Origin: Turnera subulata
Lineage: Eukaryota > Streptophyta > Magnoliopsida > Malpighiales > Passifloraceae
Direction: 5' to 3'
Length of the DNA: 64,000 nt
NCBI GenBank assembly: GCA_028386065.3
Contig: JAKUCV010003185.1
Location: 1-64,000 of the forward strand
The position numbers and the translations under genes were made by a program. A model generated the notes under the pieces. It saw only the letters and a program-made list of their open reading frames with translations, searched no databases and was not told the DNA's origin. Positions 32,651-44,294 of the stretch are shown piece after piece. How positions within the stretch are numbered: the stretch's first letter is position 1; each line of letters starts with the position of its first letter.

Positions 32651-35587
32651 ATGCCTTATAGGAACGGTGATGATTTTGGCAGCAACAAACTGTTGCTGGA
32701 AGCCAAGGAAGCTAGCTTCTTGGACATATTTCTTCTTCTGTTCTCCTCCGATATAAAAAAGAGAACATTTGTGGACTGCTCAGAGGAGCAAAGATGGCAG
32801 GATTTCCCTCATCGATGGATCATTTGCATCTCTATCCTTGTACAACGACTGCTTATCACGTTCAAGGAGGCTCTTGCATTCTTAGGGCAGGCAATAGAGA
32901 TGTGGTTAAATCTTCTATCAAGTAACGGTGGTTTTTTCGGGCTCCTGGCCAATATTTTGACAGGTATGTATATATATACATGTTAGTTTTTTTATGCTAA
33001 AAAAGAAAAATTAACATAGAAGCCATATTCCATGTCAATGGATGAAGCACAAGAGGGGTGAGGTCTCGGATTCGAGTCCCACTCTCTCGACTAGTATCAA
33101 AAAAATGGATGAAATTGATCAATTACAAAGAAGAAGTTCTACTGCTAGTCAGTCCATACATTTTTAAAAAAAATTCAAGAAAGAAAACGAGAAATTAATA
33201 ACGCATGAAAGGTTGCTTGATACTAATTATTACTAGTCACCCCTTCGTGTTACACTCAGATTTAGCGGTGATATGCAAAAGAAAAATCTCTATATAAAAC
33301 AAAATATCTATATCATTCTAATACATATTTCTAAAAGAAAAAAAATGTCAAGGAAAATAATACTTTAAATCTCCCTTAATTTTTGTCGTAGCATGCTCCC
33401 TGAAAATTTTTCTTTTGTGGACAACTAACTATGTGAATTCTACTTGATGATGATGATTTTGAAGAAAAAAGAGAATATGATAGACAAACATAGACTAAGA
33501 AAAAAGAGTACGGAAGATTAGAGACACTGAGAGAAAGATTTTATTATTTATTTTTTTATTTTCCAAAATATAACTACAAAGATGTATCATTTGTGTGTCC
33601 TACTTGGATAAAATGTAGAAAAATTCTAAGAGTTTGAACATATATAATATTAAGAATTCTAGAACACAAATACAAATCCCAAGAGACAGTTTAAATATCA
33701 AGGAAGAGTTTGTAGAACCAAGAGACATAGTCTAAATATCATAAAATTTTGAGAGTTTGTACTTAATTTAAAAATAATTTGATGCAATGTTAAAAGTTTT
33801 CTTTAGAATATTTATTAAATAATAAAAAATTTTATTATATTTAATTATATCATGTCTATTGAGAAAATGCTAGGTGTACAAATTTCTTTATTGTAAAAGA
33901 TGATACATGTCATCACCAGATCTTTTCAATTTTATAAAAGCAGGAAAGGTTGTAAAGCCAGATCGAACATCAGCAACGTTCACATCCGCTGTGGGGAATC
34001 TTGATACGAGAGTAGAAATGGACAAGAATATTGGGGTTGAAGATAGAAGATACATGCCATCCTTGTCATTCATGGCCGCAAAAATTGCATACGAGAATGA
34101 AGCCTTCATATCTTCAGCAGTAAAAGATCACTTGAAGGTTGGTAATTAATTACATCAAATCAAATGTTATTTAGCAGTGATAATTCATTAAACGATACAG
34201 GTAATGTCATCAAAAAATAAAATAAAATTTGAACATCTAGTTTAGGTATCATTTAATGCTATAGGCATAACTGTTACGTAGTTCCTTCTCCCTTCTTTCC
34301 CTCTTCTTCGTCTTTTTTCTTCTATTGTTAACATTTCTTTGGCCTTGCAATTACTGCACTGCAGATGGAATTCAAGGGCTACTACGATTTCTGGAATGGT
34401 AAAAATAACTCTTCTTTTTTTATTGATCATTCCTATAATTTCCTCTAAACATATCTCACATGAATTTCTCTCTAGCTACCTCTAATTAGGAGTAATACTT
34501 AAATTTGAATTAAGGGAAAAGATTTGAACATCTAGTTCATCACACATTTGATAGGGCATCTGCAGCAACTATCTACACCAGCTTTCATCCTACAAGACTC
34601 CAAAGCCGACCCTAATCTGATTGTTCTTGCATTTAGAGGAACCGAGCCCTTTGATGCTAATGGATGGAGCACGGATTTCGATGTTTCCTGGTATGAGCTT
34701 AAAGGAGTGGGTAAGGTCCACCGTGGCTTTATGCATGCATTAGGCATGCAAAAGAATGGATGGCCCAAAGACATAGACCAAGGCGCTACTGACCATTCTT
34801 ATGCTTACTATTCACTAAGACAAATGTTGAAAAATATGCTGCAGAAGAATGAGAAGGCAAAGTTCATAGTGACGGGGCACAGCTTGGGTGGGGCTCTTGC
34901 AATTTTGTTTATAAGCGTCCTAGCTTTACACGAGGAGGCTTTGTTGTTCGAGAGAATGGAAGGGGTTTACACATTTGGGCAGCCAAGAGTTGGGGACAAG
35001 CAATTTGCAGAATATATGGAAGATAAGTTGAAAAAGTATGATGTGAGATACCTGAGGTATGTTTATTCCAATGACCTAGTGCCCAGAATCCCCTTCGATG
35101 ACAAATCCTTCATGTACAAGCATTTTGGGCCTTGCATCTACTACAACAGCCTCTATAGAGGAAAGGTTATTCATAAGTCATCATCTCCAAAAAATTTCTA
35201 TTATATCTTAGCTATATACATAGACTTAATTAAATTGAGTAATTAATGAATTGTGTTATTGGAAATATTCAGGTGATGCATGAAGAGCCAGATAAGAACT
35301 ACTTCTCTTTGGTGTGGATCATACCCAATATGGTGGTAAATGCTTGTTGGGAGCTGGTGAGGGGTTTTCTACTCCCTATCGTGAAGGGTCGTGATTATAG
35401 GGAAACTTGGTTAATGACATTGGTCAGGATCGTAGGGCTGGTGATTCCAGGAATACCAGCACATTGCCCTCCGGATTATAACAATTCTACTCGAATGGGG
35501 AATGTACCTGTGTCGGTGGACCTTCAATACTCTCAGGAAGAGCTTCACCAAGAATTGCTTATGATTGAGATGCCAAGGACCTTCTAG
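32651..35587 (+). CDS. Class-3 lipase, OBL1-like triacylglycerol lipase, gene 1 (five exons)
   Basis: Exons 32651-32963, 33944-34137, 34365-34398, 34555-35165 and 35273-35587 join in frame with GT-AG introns and give 488 residues. It is an alpha/beta hydrolase that would cleave acylglycerols. The nucleophile is Ser290 in GHSLG, the oxyanion region is AFRGTEP (206-212), the acid is probably Asp354 (SNDLVP) and the base probably His448 (PAHCPPDYNNS, as in oil-body lipases). Hydrophobic stretches near residues 53-95 and 395-420 fit lipid-droplet or membrane association. The plant OBL1 family acts on oil bodies in seeds and pollen tubes. The gene has a tandem paralogue at 44295-46723. The 34-bp exon 3 and all junctions are conserved in that paralogue, which supports the model. 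Confidence 0.9.
33037..33113 (+). mobile_element. SINE-like fragment in intron 1 of lipase gene 1
   Basis: AATGGATGAA occurs at 33037-33046 and 33104-33113. The 57 nt between them contain GGATTCGAGTCC, a good match to the tRNA B box (GGTTCGANTCC), and end in TAGTATC plus A. This is the tail half of a tRNA-derived SINE. Intron 1 of gene 2 has the target region once and no insert. Confidence 0.65.
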
Positions 35588-35682
35588 TGATGAATTGATA
35601 AGTTAAAGAATCGACAAAGGAAATAATGTGTTTGTTCCCCTGCTTGGGCGAAGCAACAATTTGTTTCTGCTATTTATTTAGT

Positions 35683-35771
35683 TTTAAATAAAATTAGTGC
35701 GATTAGCATGAACAAATAAAATAAAATTAGTGTGATTAGCATGAACAAATAAAATAAAATCAGCGTGATAT
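35683..35771 (+). repeat. 33-bp minisatellite, about 2.6 copies, downstream of lipase gene 1
   Basis: Units of AAATAAAATTAGTGYGATTA plus AGCATGAACA-type sequence repeat with a period of 33 bp. The paralogue downstream of gene 2 has a single related unit (GAAATTAGTGTACATATG), so the array expanded in copy 1 only. It probably lies in or near the 3' untranslated region. Confidence 0.75.
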
Positions 35772-36246
35772 GTATTGTAATGATTTACAGAACATTTTGT
35801 TACTTAATATAACTTTATAATTCAAATTTTGTAACAGTATTTTATACGGCTTTACATAGTTATAAACAGGGTCCGATCCAAAATCTTTTAGTTAAGTGCG
35901 GGTTTGTATATTCTAAAGAGAAAAATTATTGTTTCAAAAATCTTTTTCGGATTTGAAGTGCAATTTTGGCATGTACTCTCTCCTCTCTAAACCCATGTCT
36001 CCTGGGCAGAAACCCGCCGTACCATCATTACCACCCTACCGCACCGGCAACCGCCTCAGCCTCAAACACCCAGCCCCAACCACCGCGCCCATTTCCAACT
36101 CAAAAGATAACAACCATCTATATCAATCTGAATCACCTTAACCACACAAACCTGAACCCAGTCCCTAACCACACCCGAATCCTAAACCAAACACACCCAA
36201 ACCCACTCATTTTTCCAGATGGAATCGCAAGTTCATACAGAGGGCC

Positions 36247-38400
36247 ATGGATAACAATCAAGTTCTTAGCGTGTATGTTGCTAACCTGCCTAGCAAGTGG
36301 GTCCCCATGGATATCCACCTTGTCATGTCTAAGTATGGTGAAGTCTTGGATGTTTTCATCCCTTTGAAACTAAACAAGAGAGGGAAGTGCTATGCTTTTA
36401 TACGATTCAAAAGTAATATATAGATTCAACATGTTCTCCATTGCATTAACTCAATGCATGTAGATGGAGAAAAACTTGTGGCTGGTTTTGCTAGAGGACG
36501 TGCAAAAGCTGAAGCCCGTGATTACCATCCTAGACGTCCAGTTAGAACCCAGCCCGCCACTCTTTACCACCGTGATGAACGCTCCTTCGCTGATGTAGTG
36601 AAACCGCTGAATGAGGTGCATGAAAGTTTTGACGAAGGTCACCATGACAACCGGAAATCAAATACTACATATATCCCCAAAGAGTCCTCTATGGAATGGC
36701 TCCATAGATGTGCTTTTGGCACCCTCAGATCCCCAATGCCACTAGATGAGATTCAAGAACTATTTTCTCACAAGAACTGCCCAGAGAATAAGGTCATCCC
36801 CTTTGGTGGTGTTTCCTTTTTATTATTGTTTCAGTCCGTCGAAGTCCTAAACGACACAATTATCAACAAGCCGACAGTGGTATCCCAGTATTGTGAGATG
36901 TTTAGAGCATAGAAAGAGGGTGACACTACTCATAACAGATTATGTTGGATGTTGGTGAAGGGAGTCCCTCCCAATGCATGGTCCGAAGATTTCTTTTGCC
37001 TTATTATGTCTAGTGTTGGAGCAATGGTTGATTGGAGTGAGCAATCCAGGTTGAGGAGATGGTTGGATGTTGCCGAAATTCTAATTCTCACTAACAACTG
37101 CGATTGGATCAACAAGGCTTTCTCTGTGAAATTCGGAAATTAGCAGTTCAGAATCGTGATGTTTGAATCACAATTTGATCCTCTAGATTGGAGTCGCTCC
37201 TGCTGAACTCTCGGCCCTGAGATCCATCCCCAACCATCAGATTCTGGCCATGATCTCGGCGATACTCCCAAGTCATCGGTGCAACCTTCCCTAACCGGTG
37301 ACCCCTCGAGTTCCGGCTACAAAACCACATGCCCCGACAACTCAGCCGCCCATGACCATCATGTCATCAATGCTTCCCCTATATCCGAGGACCCTTTTGA
37401 ATTACAACCAATCATAGAGAAATTAAACCGTACACATGAACCGCCACACTTGTCAGTCGCACAATCCCCAAGTTTTATTCCTTCTGAATTGCCCACGCAT
37501 GTGGATATTGTTTCACCTTCCCACTCTACCTTTTCCCAGCCATCAACAATATGGACCCATTAATTATCCCAAACAGCCTAGTTCCTTCTGGCCCCACTCC
37601 AATCATAGTTTCACATCCCTTGGGCCTTCGTCAATTTTTTTTTTTTATGCTAATCTAGGTATTCATTCATGGAGTAAAAGGACAATACAAAGAGTTGGTC
37701 ATTGAGACAATGACAGAAAAATAACCTACGAGAGTCCCAACGAGAATAGAAAGCAAGAAAAGATTACACTGGTAATGGAGACCCAAGAGCTAAGGCAAGT
37801 GCAGGTTCAATCAAACTTTCTTAACACACCCCTCCAATCATAGTTTCATATCCCTTGGGCCTTCGTCACTTAAACTCAGTCTCCAGCTTTGGGCTAAGAC
37901 CAGACCATCATTTAAACCTCCCTCTCGTTCCATTACCCAAATTCCCCATCATCATTCTCAACCCCCATTCAAAGCCTTTTTCTCTTGAGACCCTCTCCTC
38001 TTAAAGATTATGCGTCTTCTAGCTCACAGCCGAGAACCAGTCCCTTATCCATTTAGAGTAGTCCCTGGATCTCCCATCTTAGTACTAAAAATTACTTGTC
38101 TTTCGATCAAGCTGTTGAGAAGACGGTTATGGAGGTTTTGCAAAACATGAATATTGAGAAACGCAATAAAACGAAATACATCAATAAAAGGGGCAGTGTG
38201 ATTTCAACACCACAGAGCCACCAATTGGAGACTAATTCTATCATCAAAAGGATGAATAGACGAGCTGGGAAAGTTATTGAAGGTACTGAATTGGTGCCAG
38301 TATCCTTTAGCTCCATCAAAGCACACGCGACAACTGAATTAGGTGATGCTATCGGATGAGATCGTGCTCATTGCCATGAAGCTACTGACAAGAAGGTAGC
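36247..38400 (+). pseudogene. LINE-E ORF1: RRM plus DUF4283-like region, five nonsense codons or more
   Basis: From ATG 36247 the frame reads an RRM with RNP2-like VYVANLP and RNP1-like KCYAFIRF, typical of the SC35-like ORF1 of many plant LINEs. In-frame stops fall at 36421, 36910, 37141, 37204 and 37561. Between them the same frame holds a basic linker, a region like the DUF4283 core (WMLVKGVPPNAWSED) and a Ser/Pro-rich part. Beyond 37563 it is broken by the retro-insert at 37634-37831, and then a degraded basic C-terminus follows to about 38400. It would have bound the LINE RNA. Confidence 0.75.
37597..37868 (-). mobile_element. 198-bp minus-strand retro-insert in LINE-E ORF1 with 37-bp TSD
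   Basis: A 37-bp sequence starting CTCCAATCATAGTTTCA (37597-37633) is repeated at 37832-37868 with one change. The 198 bp between start with a T12 run (37635-37646), the poly(A) tail of a minus-strand insert. The body, read on the minus strand, has no coding signal. It looks like the 3' untranslated end of a LINE or a processed transcript. The TSD is unusually long. Confidence 0.75.
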
Positions 38401-38492
38401 GGAGATGGTGGTGAATGAAGGATTTGATTGGGCAAAGTCTCGGGCTGAGACTTGATGCTCCTAATAGTTTCAACGTGCTTTCTCACTCTCTC

Positions 38493-41400
38493 ATGATCAG
38501 CTTTTTATCATGGAACATTCGTGGTGCCTGTTCGAGCTCTAAACAGGCTCAGGTGCGTGATTTTATTCAAAGAAATAATGTGAACTTGGCTTTTTTGTGA
38601 AACTAAATGCACTAGTATGGATTTATTCCTCTGTCATAAACTCTGGGTCCGGATAACATGGATTTCATAGCAGTAGATTCCTCTGGCAGAGCTGGCGGGT
38701 TGATCTTAATCTGGCAGGTTGATTTTTTCAAAATGGAAAGAGTGGCTAGTCACGATCACTATATCATTCTGGAGGGTGCCATCTTGCCGGACAATCACAA
38801 AGTTACAATCTGTGGGGTTTATGGTAATACCAATCTAGATGCTCGAATTTGTATGTTCCAGAATTTAGCCTCCTTGAAGGGTGATTTTCCCTCGCCATGG
38901 TTAGTCCTTGGCGATTTTAACGAAACTCTTGTCCCGTCTGATCGCAAGAGTGGAAGGATTTACAGGAGAGGGGCTGCAGCTTTTAATAATTTTTTTTACA
39001 AATTATAGGCTTGACTGAAATTTGTCTGAGTGATAGATAGTTTACATGGAGTAACTCCTCATCTGCCAGCAAGATTGATAGAATGTTTGCTGAAGGCGAG
39101 TGGAGCTTATGATTCCCTGGACTATTTCTAAAATCTGAGAGGAAATTGAATTCGGACCACTGCCCCATTTTGTTGACACAGGATCAATTCTCAAGGGGAC
39201 GTCAACCTTTCAGATTCATAAACGCCTGGTGGGAGCACCTTAATTTTTCGAAGACTATTTCTGGAATGTGGATTGAGGCGTGTGAGACTTTCCCCGGTCG
39301 TGTCAAACTCCTGAAGAAATTAAGTGTGTTACGACGCCTCCTCTCCCATTGGAACAGAGATGTTTTTGGGAACTTGAAGATTAGCATCGAGGAAATTCAG
39401 TCCAAGATTGATAACCTGGATAAGGACGCTGATTGTAGATCCCTATCTCTAGTAGAAACTGAATCCTGGAAGAATTTAAAAGCTGATCTGGAGGTGAAAA
39501 CTAGACAACATGAGAGCTTGTGGCAGCAAAAAGCAAGGCTAAACTGGTGCAGACTTGGTGACCAAAATACCAAGTTTTTTCACTTGTCAGCATGCAACAG
39601 AGGCAGAAGAAATCGGATTGATCAAATCCACGTTAACGGTAGATGGATACATGACGCGAAAGAAGTGAAATCAAAATGCAGAAATTATTTTGCTAACCTG
39701 TATAGTTGCCGGAATGCTCACAGACCTTTCATTGGATCCTAGCGTTTTCGCTGCCTAAACCCTGCATCAACTGCCGAATTGGTGAAGCCTTTCACCATGG
39801 ATGAACTGAAAAGCACTATTTGGAGCTGTGATAGTTCAAAGGCTCCTGGCCCCGACGGCTTCAACTTCTCTTTCTACAAGAGATGTTGGCACCTTATTAA
39901 CACTAACCTGTTTGATATTTTGTTGCAATTTCAGGAAAAGGCAGACTCCCTAAGGGTGCTAACACCGCTTTCATAACTCTTATCACCAAGAAAACCGGGG
40001 CTTCTTCCCTAGATGAGTACAGACCTATCATATTACTCAATGGGATTTACAAGATTGTTGCAAAAATCCTTTCTTTGAGACTGAAAGCTGTTATACCGCT
40101 GGTGATTGGGAACCAACAGTCAGCCTTTATTGAAGGAAGGACTATTATGGACAATGCTCTCTTTGCTAATGAGATTGTGGCTGATTTGAAGAAACGCAAA
40201 TAGAAGTCGATACTGTGGAAGATCGATTTCAAGAAATCATTTGACTCGGTGGACTGACGTTATTTAATGCAAGTAATGGAGGCTATGGTTTTTGCGAGAT
40301 ATGGAGAGGGTGGATTCTCGAGTGCATCTCCTCCTCACGTGCTGTTATTTTGGTAAATGGGTCACCGTTAGCTGAATTTTCTCTCGAGAAAGGCCTCAAA
40401 CAAGAAGACCCACTCTCCCCTTTTCTCTTCAATATTTCAGCCGAAGGGTTAGCTTCAATTCTGTCACAAGCTCGCACTCTTGACCTGATCAGCCCAGTTT
40501 CTGTGCAAAATTTACCCTTCTTGATTTTACAATATGCAGACGACACAATTGTGTTTTCCCAGTCCGACACTCAGCCACTTCTCAACCTTAAGCGATGTCT
40601 TCGTGTCTTCGAGGTCCTATCCGGATTGAGCATCAATTTCTCCAAAAGCAGTGTCATCGGGATCGGCATCAAACAATCCGAAGTAGAACTTATTGTGGGT
40701 ATGTTACATAGTAGAGCTGAAAGCCTCCTATTTAAATATCTCGGATTCCCTCTTGGCACCAACATGAGGAAGCTTTCGGCTTGGAAGCCGGCGTTGGAAA
40801 AATTCACAAGCAAACTGAAGTCTTGGAAAGGTAGGCGCCTCTCCCTCAGTGGTAGGTTAACTCTAATTAAATCGGTCTTTAGTGGACTGCCACCATTTTA
40901 CATGACACTGTTCCATCTCCCTGACGCGGCTGCCAAGAAAATCACTCGGATCATGAGATCCTTTCTGTGGGGAGGGGCTGAGGAGAAAAGAAAAATTTGT
41001 TATGTTGCTTGGAAGAAAATTGTAGTTCCAAAATACCTTGGGAGTTTGGGGATCATTGATATCCACATTATGAATCAATACATATTATTCAAGTGGGTCT
41101 GAAGAATGTTGATAAAGATTGGAAAGTTTTAATAAGGAACAAGTGCATGGAAGGTTCTTCATCACTCAGTCCTCAATTTAATCCTCAAAAGGCTTCAACA
41201 TATTGGAAGAACATCATGTTCTCTGCCAATGACGGCCTCCAGTATCTGTGGCCTCTTTGGGAGGGTTCAAGGATCCAGATCGGCAAAGGTGCACAGACAC
41301 TCTTTTGGTTTAACAACTGGACAGGTACTGGACCTTTTTCTAATAAATATCCACGGTTATTTTCGTTATCTATGTGCAAGCACTCTTCTATTGCAGCTTG

Positions 41401-42136
41401 CCTTAAGATAACAAGTAATCAACCAGCTTGGGTCTTAAGTTGGGGGAGACCCCTACAAGAATGGGAGTACTCTGATTTGCAGCTAATGATGCGTGATGTG
41501 ACGACAATTATTATTAAATTCTACGCTGAGGATCAACGATTCTAGATTGATGATAAGAATGGCAACTACTCTGTTCATAATGGCAGGGACTTCCTATACA
41601 AAAGATTAGGTTAAGGCGTTCAAAGACTTATCCGTGGATATCTCTTGTCCCTTACAAGGTAGAATGCTGGCTCTGGATGGCACTAAATAACGGCATCCCC
41701 ACAAAGGATTCCCTCAGACACAGTGGTATTATCTCCCTAGCCGACTCAATATGCCCTCTCTGTCATTCACATATTGAGACTAGAGATCATCTGCTGCTGT
41801 CATGTTCGGTTTCATGGAAGATTTGGAGCAGATTGTGCGCAGGGTGGAGGGTTCGATGGTGCTCTCCCGAAACTCTTGAAATGTTTTTACTTCAGTGGTG
41901 CTTCTTAACCCCCCTTCCCATGTAATAGATCTTTATGGTTAATCATTGGTTATACTGCAATTTGGGCTATTTGGCTTGAGAGAAATACGCGAATTTTTGA
42001 TAATTTAGTTACAGACCATGACAGAACGACCGATCTCATTATGGTCCAGACCACGTCTTGGATTAAGAGTCATCATCCAGACTTCCCCTACAGTGCATCT
42101 AGGGTAATAAACAATACGAATACAATCATTAACTAG
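38493..42136 (+). pseudogene. LINE-E ORF2: endonuclease, reverse transcriptase, zf-RVT; multiple frameshifts
   Basis: It starts with MISFLSWNIRGACSSSKQAQ (endonuclease). Then come VLGDFNETL (near 38905), FRFINAWW (near 39205), KAPGPDGFNFSFYKRCW (near 39840), QQSAFIEGRTIMDNALFANE (near 40120), the catalytic QYADDTIVF (near 40530), SWKGRRLSLSGRLTLIKSVF (near 40820) and a zf-RVT (WLWMALNNGIPTKDSLRHSG near 41670). The final stop is at about 42134. At least eight frame changes or stops inactivate it. There is no RNase H. It would have nicked the target and reverse transcribed the LINE RNA. Confidence 0.85.
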
Positions 42137-42417
42137 AAAGGGAGACACAAGAATTTCACTTGTCTAGCAGTGTAACTTAATCTTCATCTCACCAACGAAT
42201 TCCATGCTGCTCTGTTTTTTTTTTCCTTTTCTGTATGCTATTAGTTTTTTGTGTTTGATTGTCCTTAAGCAAGTGCTGCCCTGTTGCTTTCCTTCGCCCT
42301 CTACTTTGTGGCAGATGTATGCATGGCTCTGCGATGAGCCATGTCTCTTTGTAATTCTGTATGTAATTAGTTCACCAGTATATAAATAAACCTCATTGTT
42401 TTGCATTAAAAAAAGGT

Positions 42418-43359
42418 GCAGGTTCATATGTGAAATTTAAATTTTGAAGTATAAAAAAGATTAAATATATTTATTTTTATACAAAACACTAAGAAAAAAT
42501 TTAACTTTTACTTTCTTAAATAAATTCAGCATATTTTCATATAATTATATTATTAGTTATAATGCTCTTATTTCTAATAATAATAAAAATATATCTACAC
42601 AACCTGGTTGTGGTGGGAGATATTTTGAAGGAAATCAAATTCCTTATCACTTGGACCAACCCTCATCAATGAAGAACTAAATTTCTTGGGTTTGAGATAT
42701 TAACTCTTTCAGATAAAAATATAAATAAAAAATGACAATCTGCCCAATCTGACAAACTCAACCCAGTTGAGAGGATATAATATATTTCCAAAAGTGTTTT
42801 TTTTTCTCCTTGATGATTTTTTTTTGTAATGGGGCTACAAACTAAAATAAAGAGTTCATAGAAAATTTTTAACTCAACATGTTTTGAAGCTTTCACAAAT
42901 TTTTTAATAGCAAAAATAAAAAAAAAGAGTGCAGCATTCTCAAAACTCGAACTTGAGATTCCTTGGTTAAGCTAGAATAACTCCAATCATCAAACTGATT
43001 GGGGTTAGGAAATGTTTTCCCTCAATGAACACAACCGATATATTTCCAAAAGTCATTATTTTTCCTCTTTTTCTTTTTTTTTTTCTCCTTTGCTAATTTT
43101 TTTTTTTTTGGTAATGGGGCTGCAAACTAAAATAAAGAGCTAGCCCAACAAGACAATAGCAGGTATTGGATTGCGGATCCAACACGTCTTCACATAGTTC
43201 AGAATTTTTAACGCCTCAAACTGTGGGCCTAAATTTAGGCCGGCACAAACGATATATGCCCAAATTAAGGAAAACATTTAGCACTGATGTTATAATTTAA
43301 TTATTTGTTGCATGTTGTAACCAATATGTTTTTCTGGATCAAATTCTAAAAGTATTTAA
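42418..43359. other. Spacer after LINE-E, including the displaced end of duplication copy 1
   Basis: The first 140 bp continue copy 1 of the lipase duplication (compare 60880-61020). Two related stretches, 42778-42860 and 43037-43145, share TATATTTCCAAAAGT and GTAATGGGGCTRCAAACTAA and are an imperfect direct repeat about 260 bp apart. A perfect 16-bp palindrome GGCCTAAATTTAGGCC lies at 43226-43241. No gene was found. Confidence 0.5.
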
Positions 43360-44226
43360 CATCATGTTTAATCACGTTGTGAGTCAAACACGTGAAAGAC
43401 TCCCTCCTCCTTTTTCATATCTGTTTAATTCTCTTTCTTAAATTACTAAACAAAAAGTTTTAGACAGTAGGCTAATTAATTTTTAATCGTCCGAGTCAGT
43501 GGCTTAACTTTAATTCGTGAGATCCGTATGGGACTGATGCCTTCTTCCGTAGCTAGAAAGGTGTCGCATATATGACCCTTCACCGTCTCTGCCTGTTCTT
43601 ATTAGGACATTATTTCTAGCTAGCCCTTAAGGGCCGAAAAGCTGCAAGCTCAATGCTCAGCCGAGAGAGAAGATTTATTTGAATGCTTACCACAGACCTT
43701 GGGCCTTTGGAAGAACCATAACTCAGAATATGGCATAACCCAACAAACACCACGCCATTGCAGATATTTTTTTTTTTTCCTTTTTTTACTTACAGACTAC
43801 AACTGAGATCTGTAGATCTTTTTCCCAAATATGCCAGGAGAACTGACAATTCCATTGGCTGGCTCATGTTGACTGTTGGGTCGTTCGGGTGGCACCATTT
43901 GGGCACCTTAATTTTCCATGACCACATAAAATATTAGAAATTATCGAAATGACAGATTTTTTCATACTATTATGTACTATGAACGTTAAATTATTTACAA
44001 CATCTCTTCTTTTCAGAGAATTTTTTTTTGTCGTTGATAGAGACTTGAATGGTGGACCTTGTCCAATCCATATCCGAGCTAGTAGGGCTGCAACTTCAGC
44101 CAATTATTAATTCAAGCACATGTATAGTATAGTATTAGTAAGGGAATTATCACGGGTCATTTTGTACTATATATTAATACAGGTTATAAATGATGTCTCA
44201 CCTAAGAATTGCTTCTGTACCAATCT

Positions 44227-44235
44227 CTATTTAAG
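44227..44235 (+). promoter_or_regulatory. TATA-like element of lipase gene 2
   Basis: CTATTTAAG lies about 60 bp before the start codon in a context conserved with gene 1 (CCAATCTCTATTTAAG). Confidence 0.5.
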
Positions 44236-44294
44236 ACCCTACAACAAGAAAAACGTACCTATATCCTGATATAGAATCACCTGCAAATTAAATC

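Larger units (their letters stand above)
31430..35911 (+). repeat. Segmental duplication, copy 1 (lipase gene 1 block)
   Basis: This block resembles 43360-46867 throughout: promoter-side phrases (GACTTGAATGGTAGACCTTG at about 32367 against GACTTGAATGGTGGACCTTG at about 44041), all five exons, introns and the downstream DNA. Its continuation after the LINE-E insertion (42418 to about 42560) matches 60880-61020 beyond the Ty3 solo LTR in copy 2. It therefore arose as one tandem duplication before both insertions. Confidence 0.8.
35912..42417 (+). mobile_element. LINE-E: full-length RRM-type LINE
   Basis: This plus-strand LINE ends with AATAAA (near 42386) and an A tail at 42411-42417. The sequence after the tail (GTGCAGGTTCATATG) resembles that before the element (GTGCGGGTTTGTATA, 35897-35911), a diverged target duplication. 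Copy 2 of the segmental duplication continues at 60880 without the LINE. ORF1 carries an RRM, and ORF2 lacks RNase H. Frequent stops and shifts show it is old. Confidence 0.82.

Noticed and set aside
33047..33103. Possible tRNA gene from the B-box-like GGATTCGAGTCC
   Set aside because: No acceptor stem, A box or full cloverleaf. The flanking 10-bp duplication and A tail show a SINE fragment.
43864..44103. Minus-strand 79-codon frame upstream of lipase gene 2
   Set aside because: It overlaps promoter DNA shared with copy 1, where the frame is not kept.
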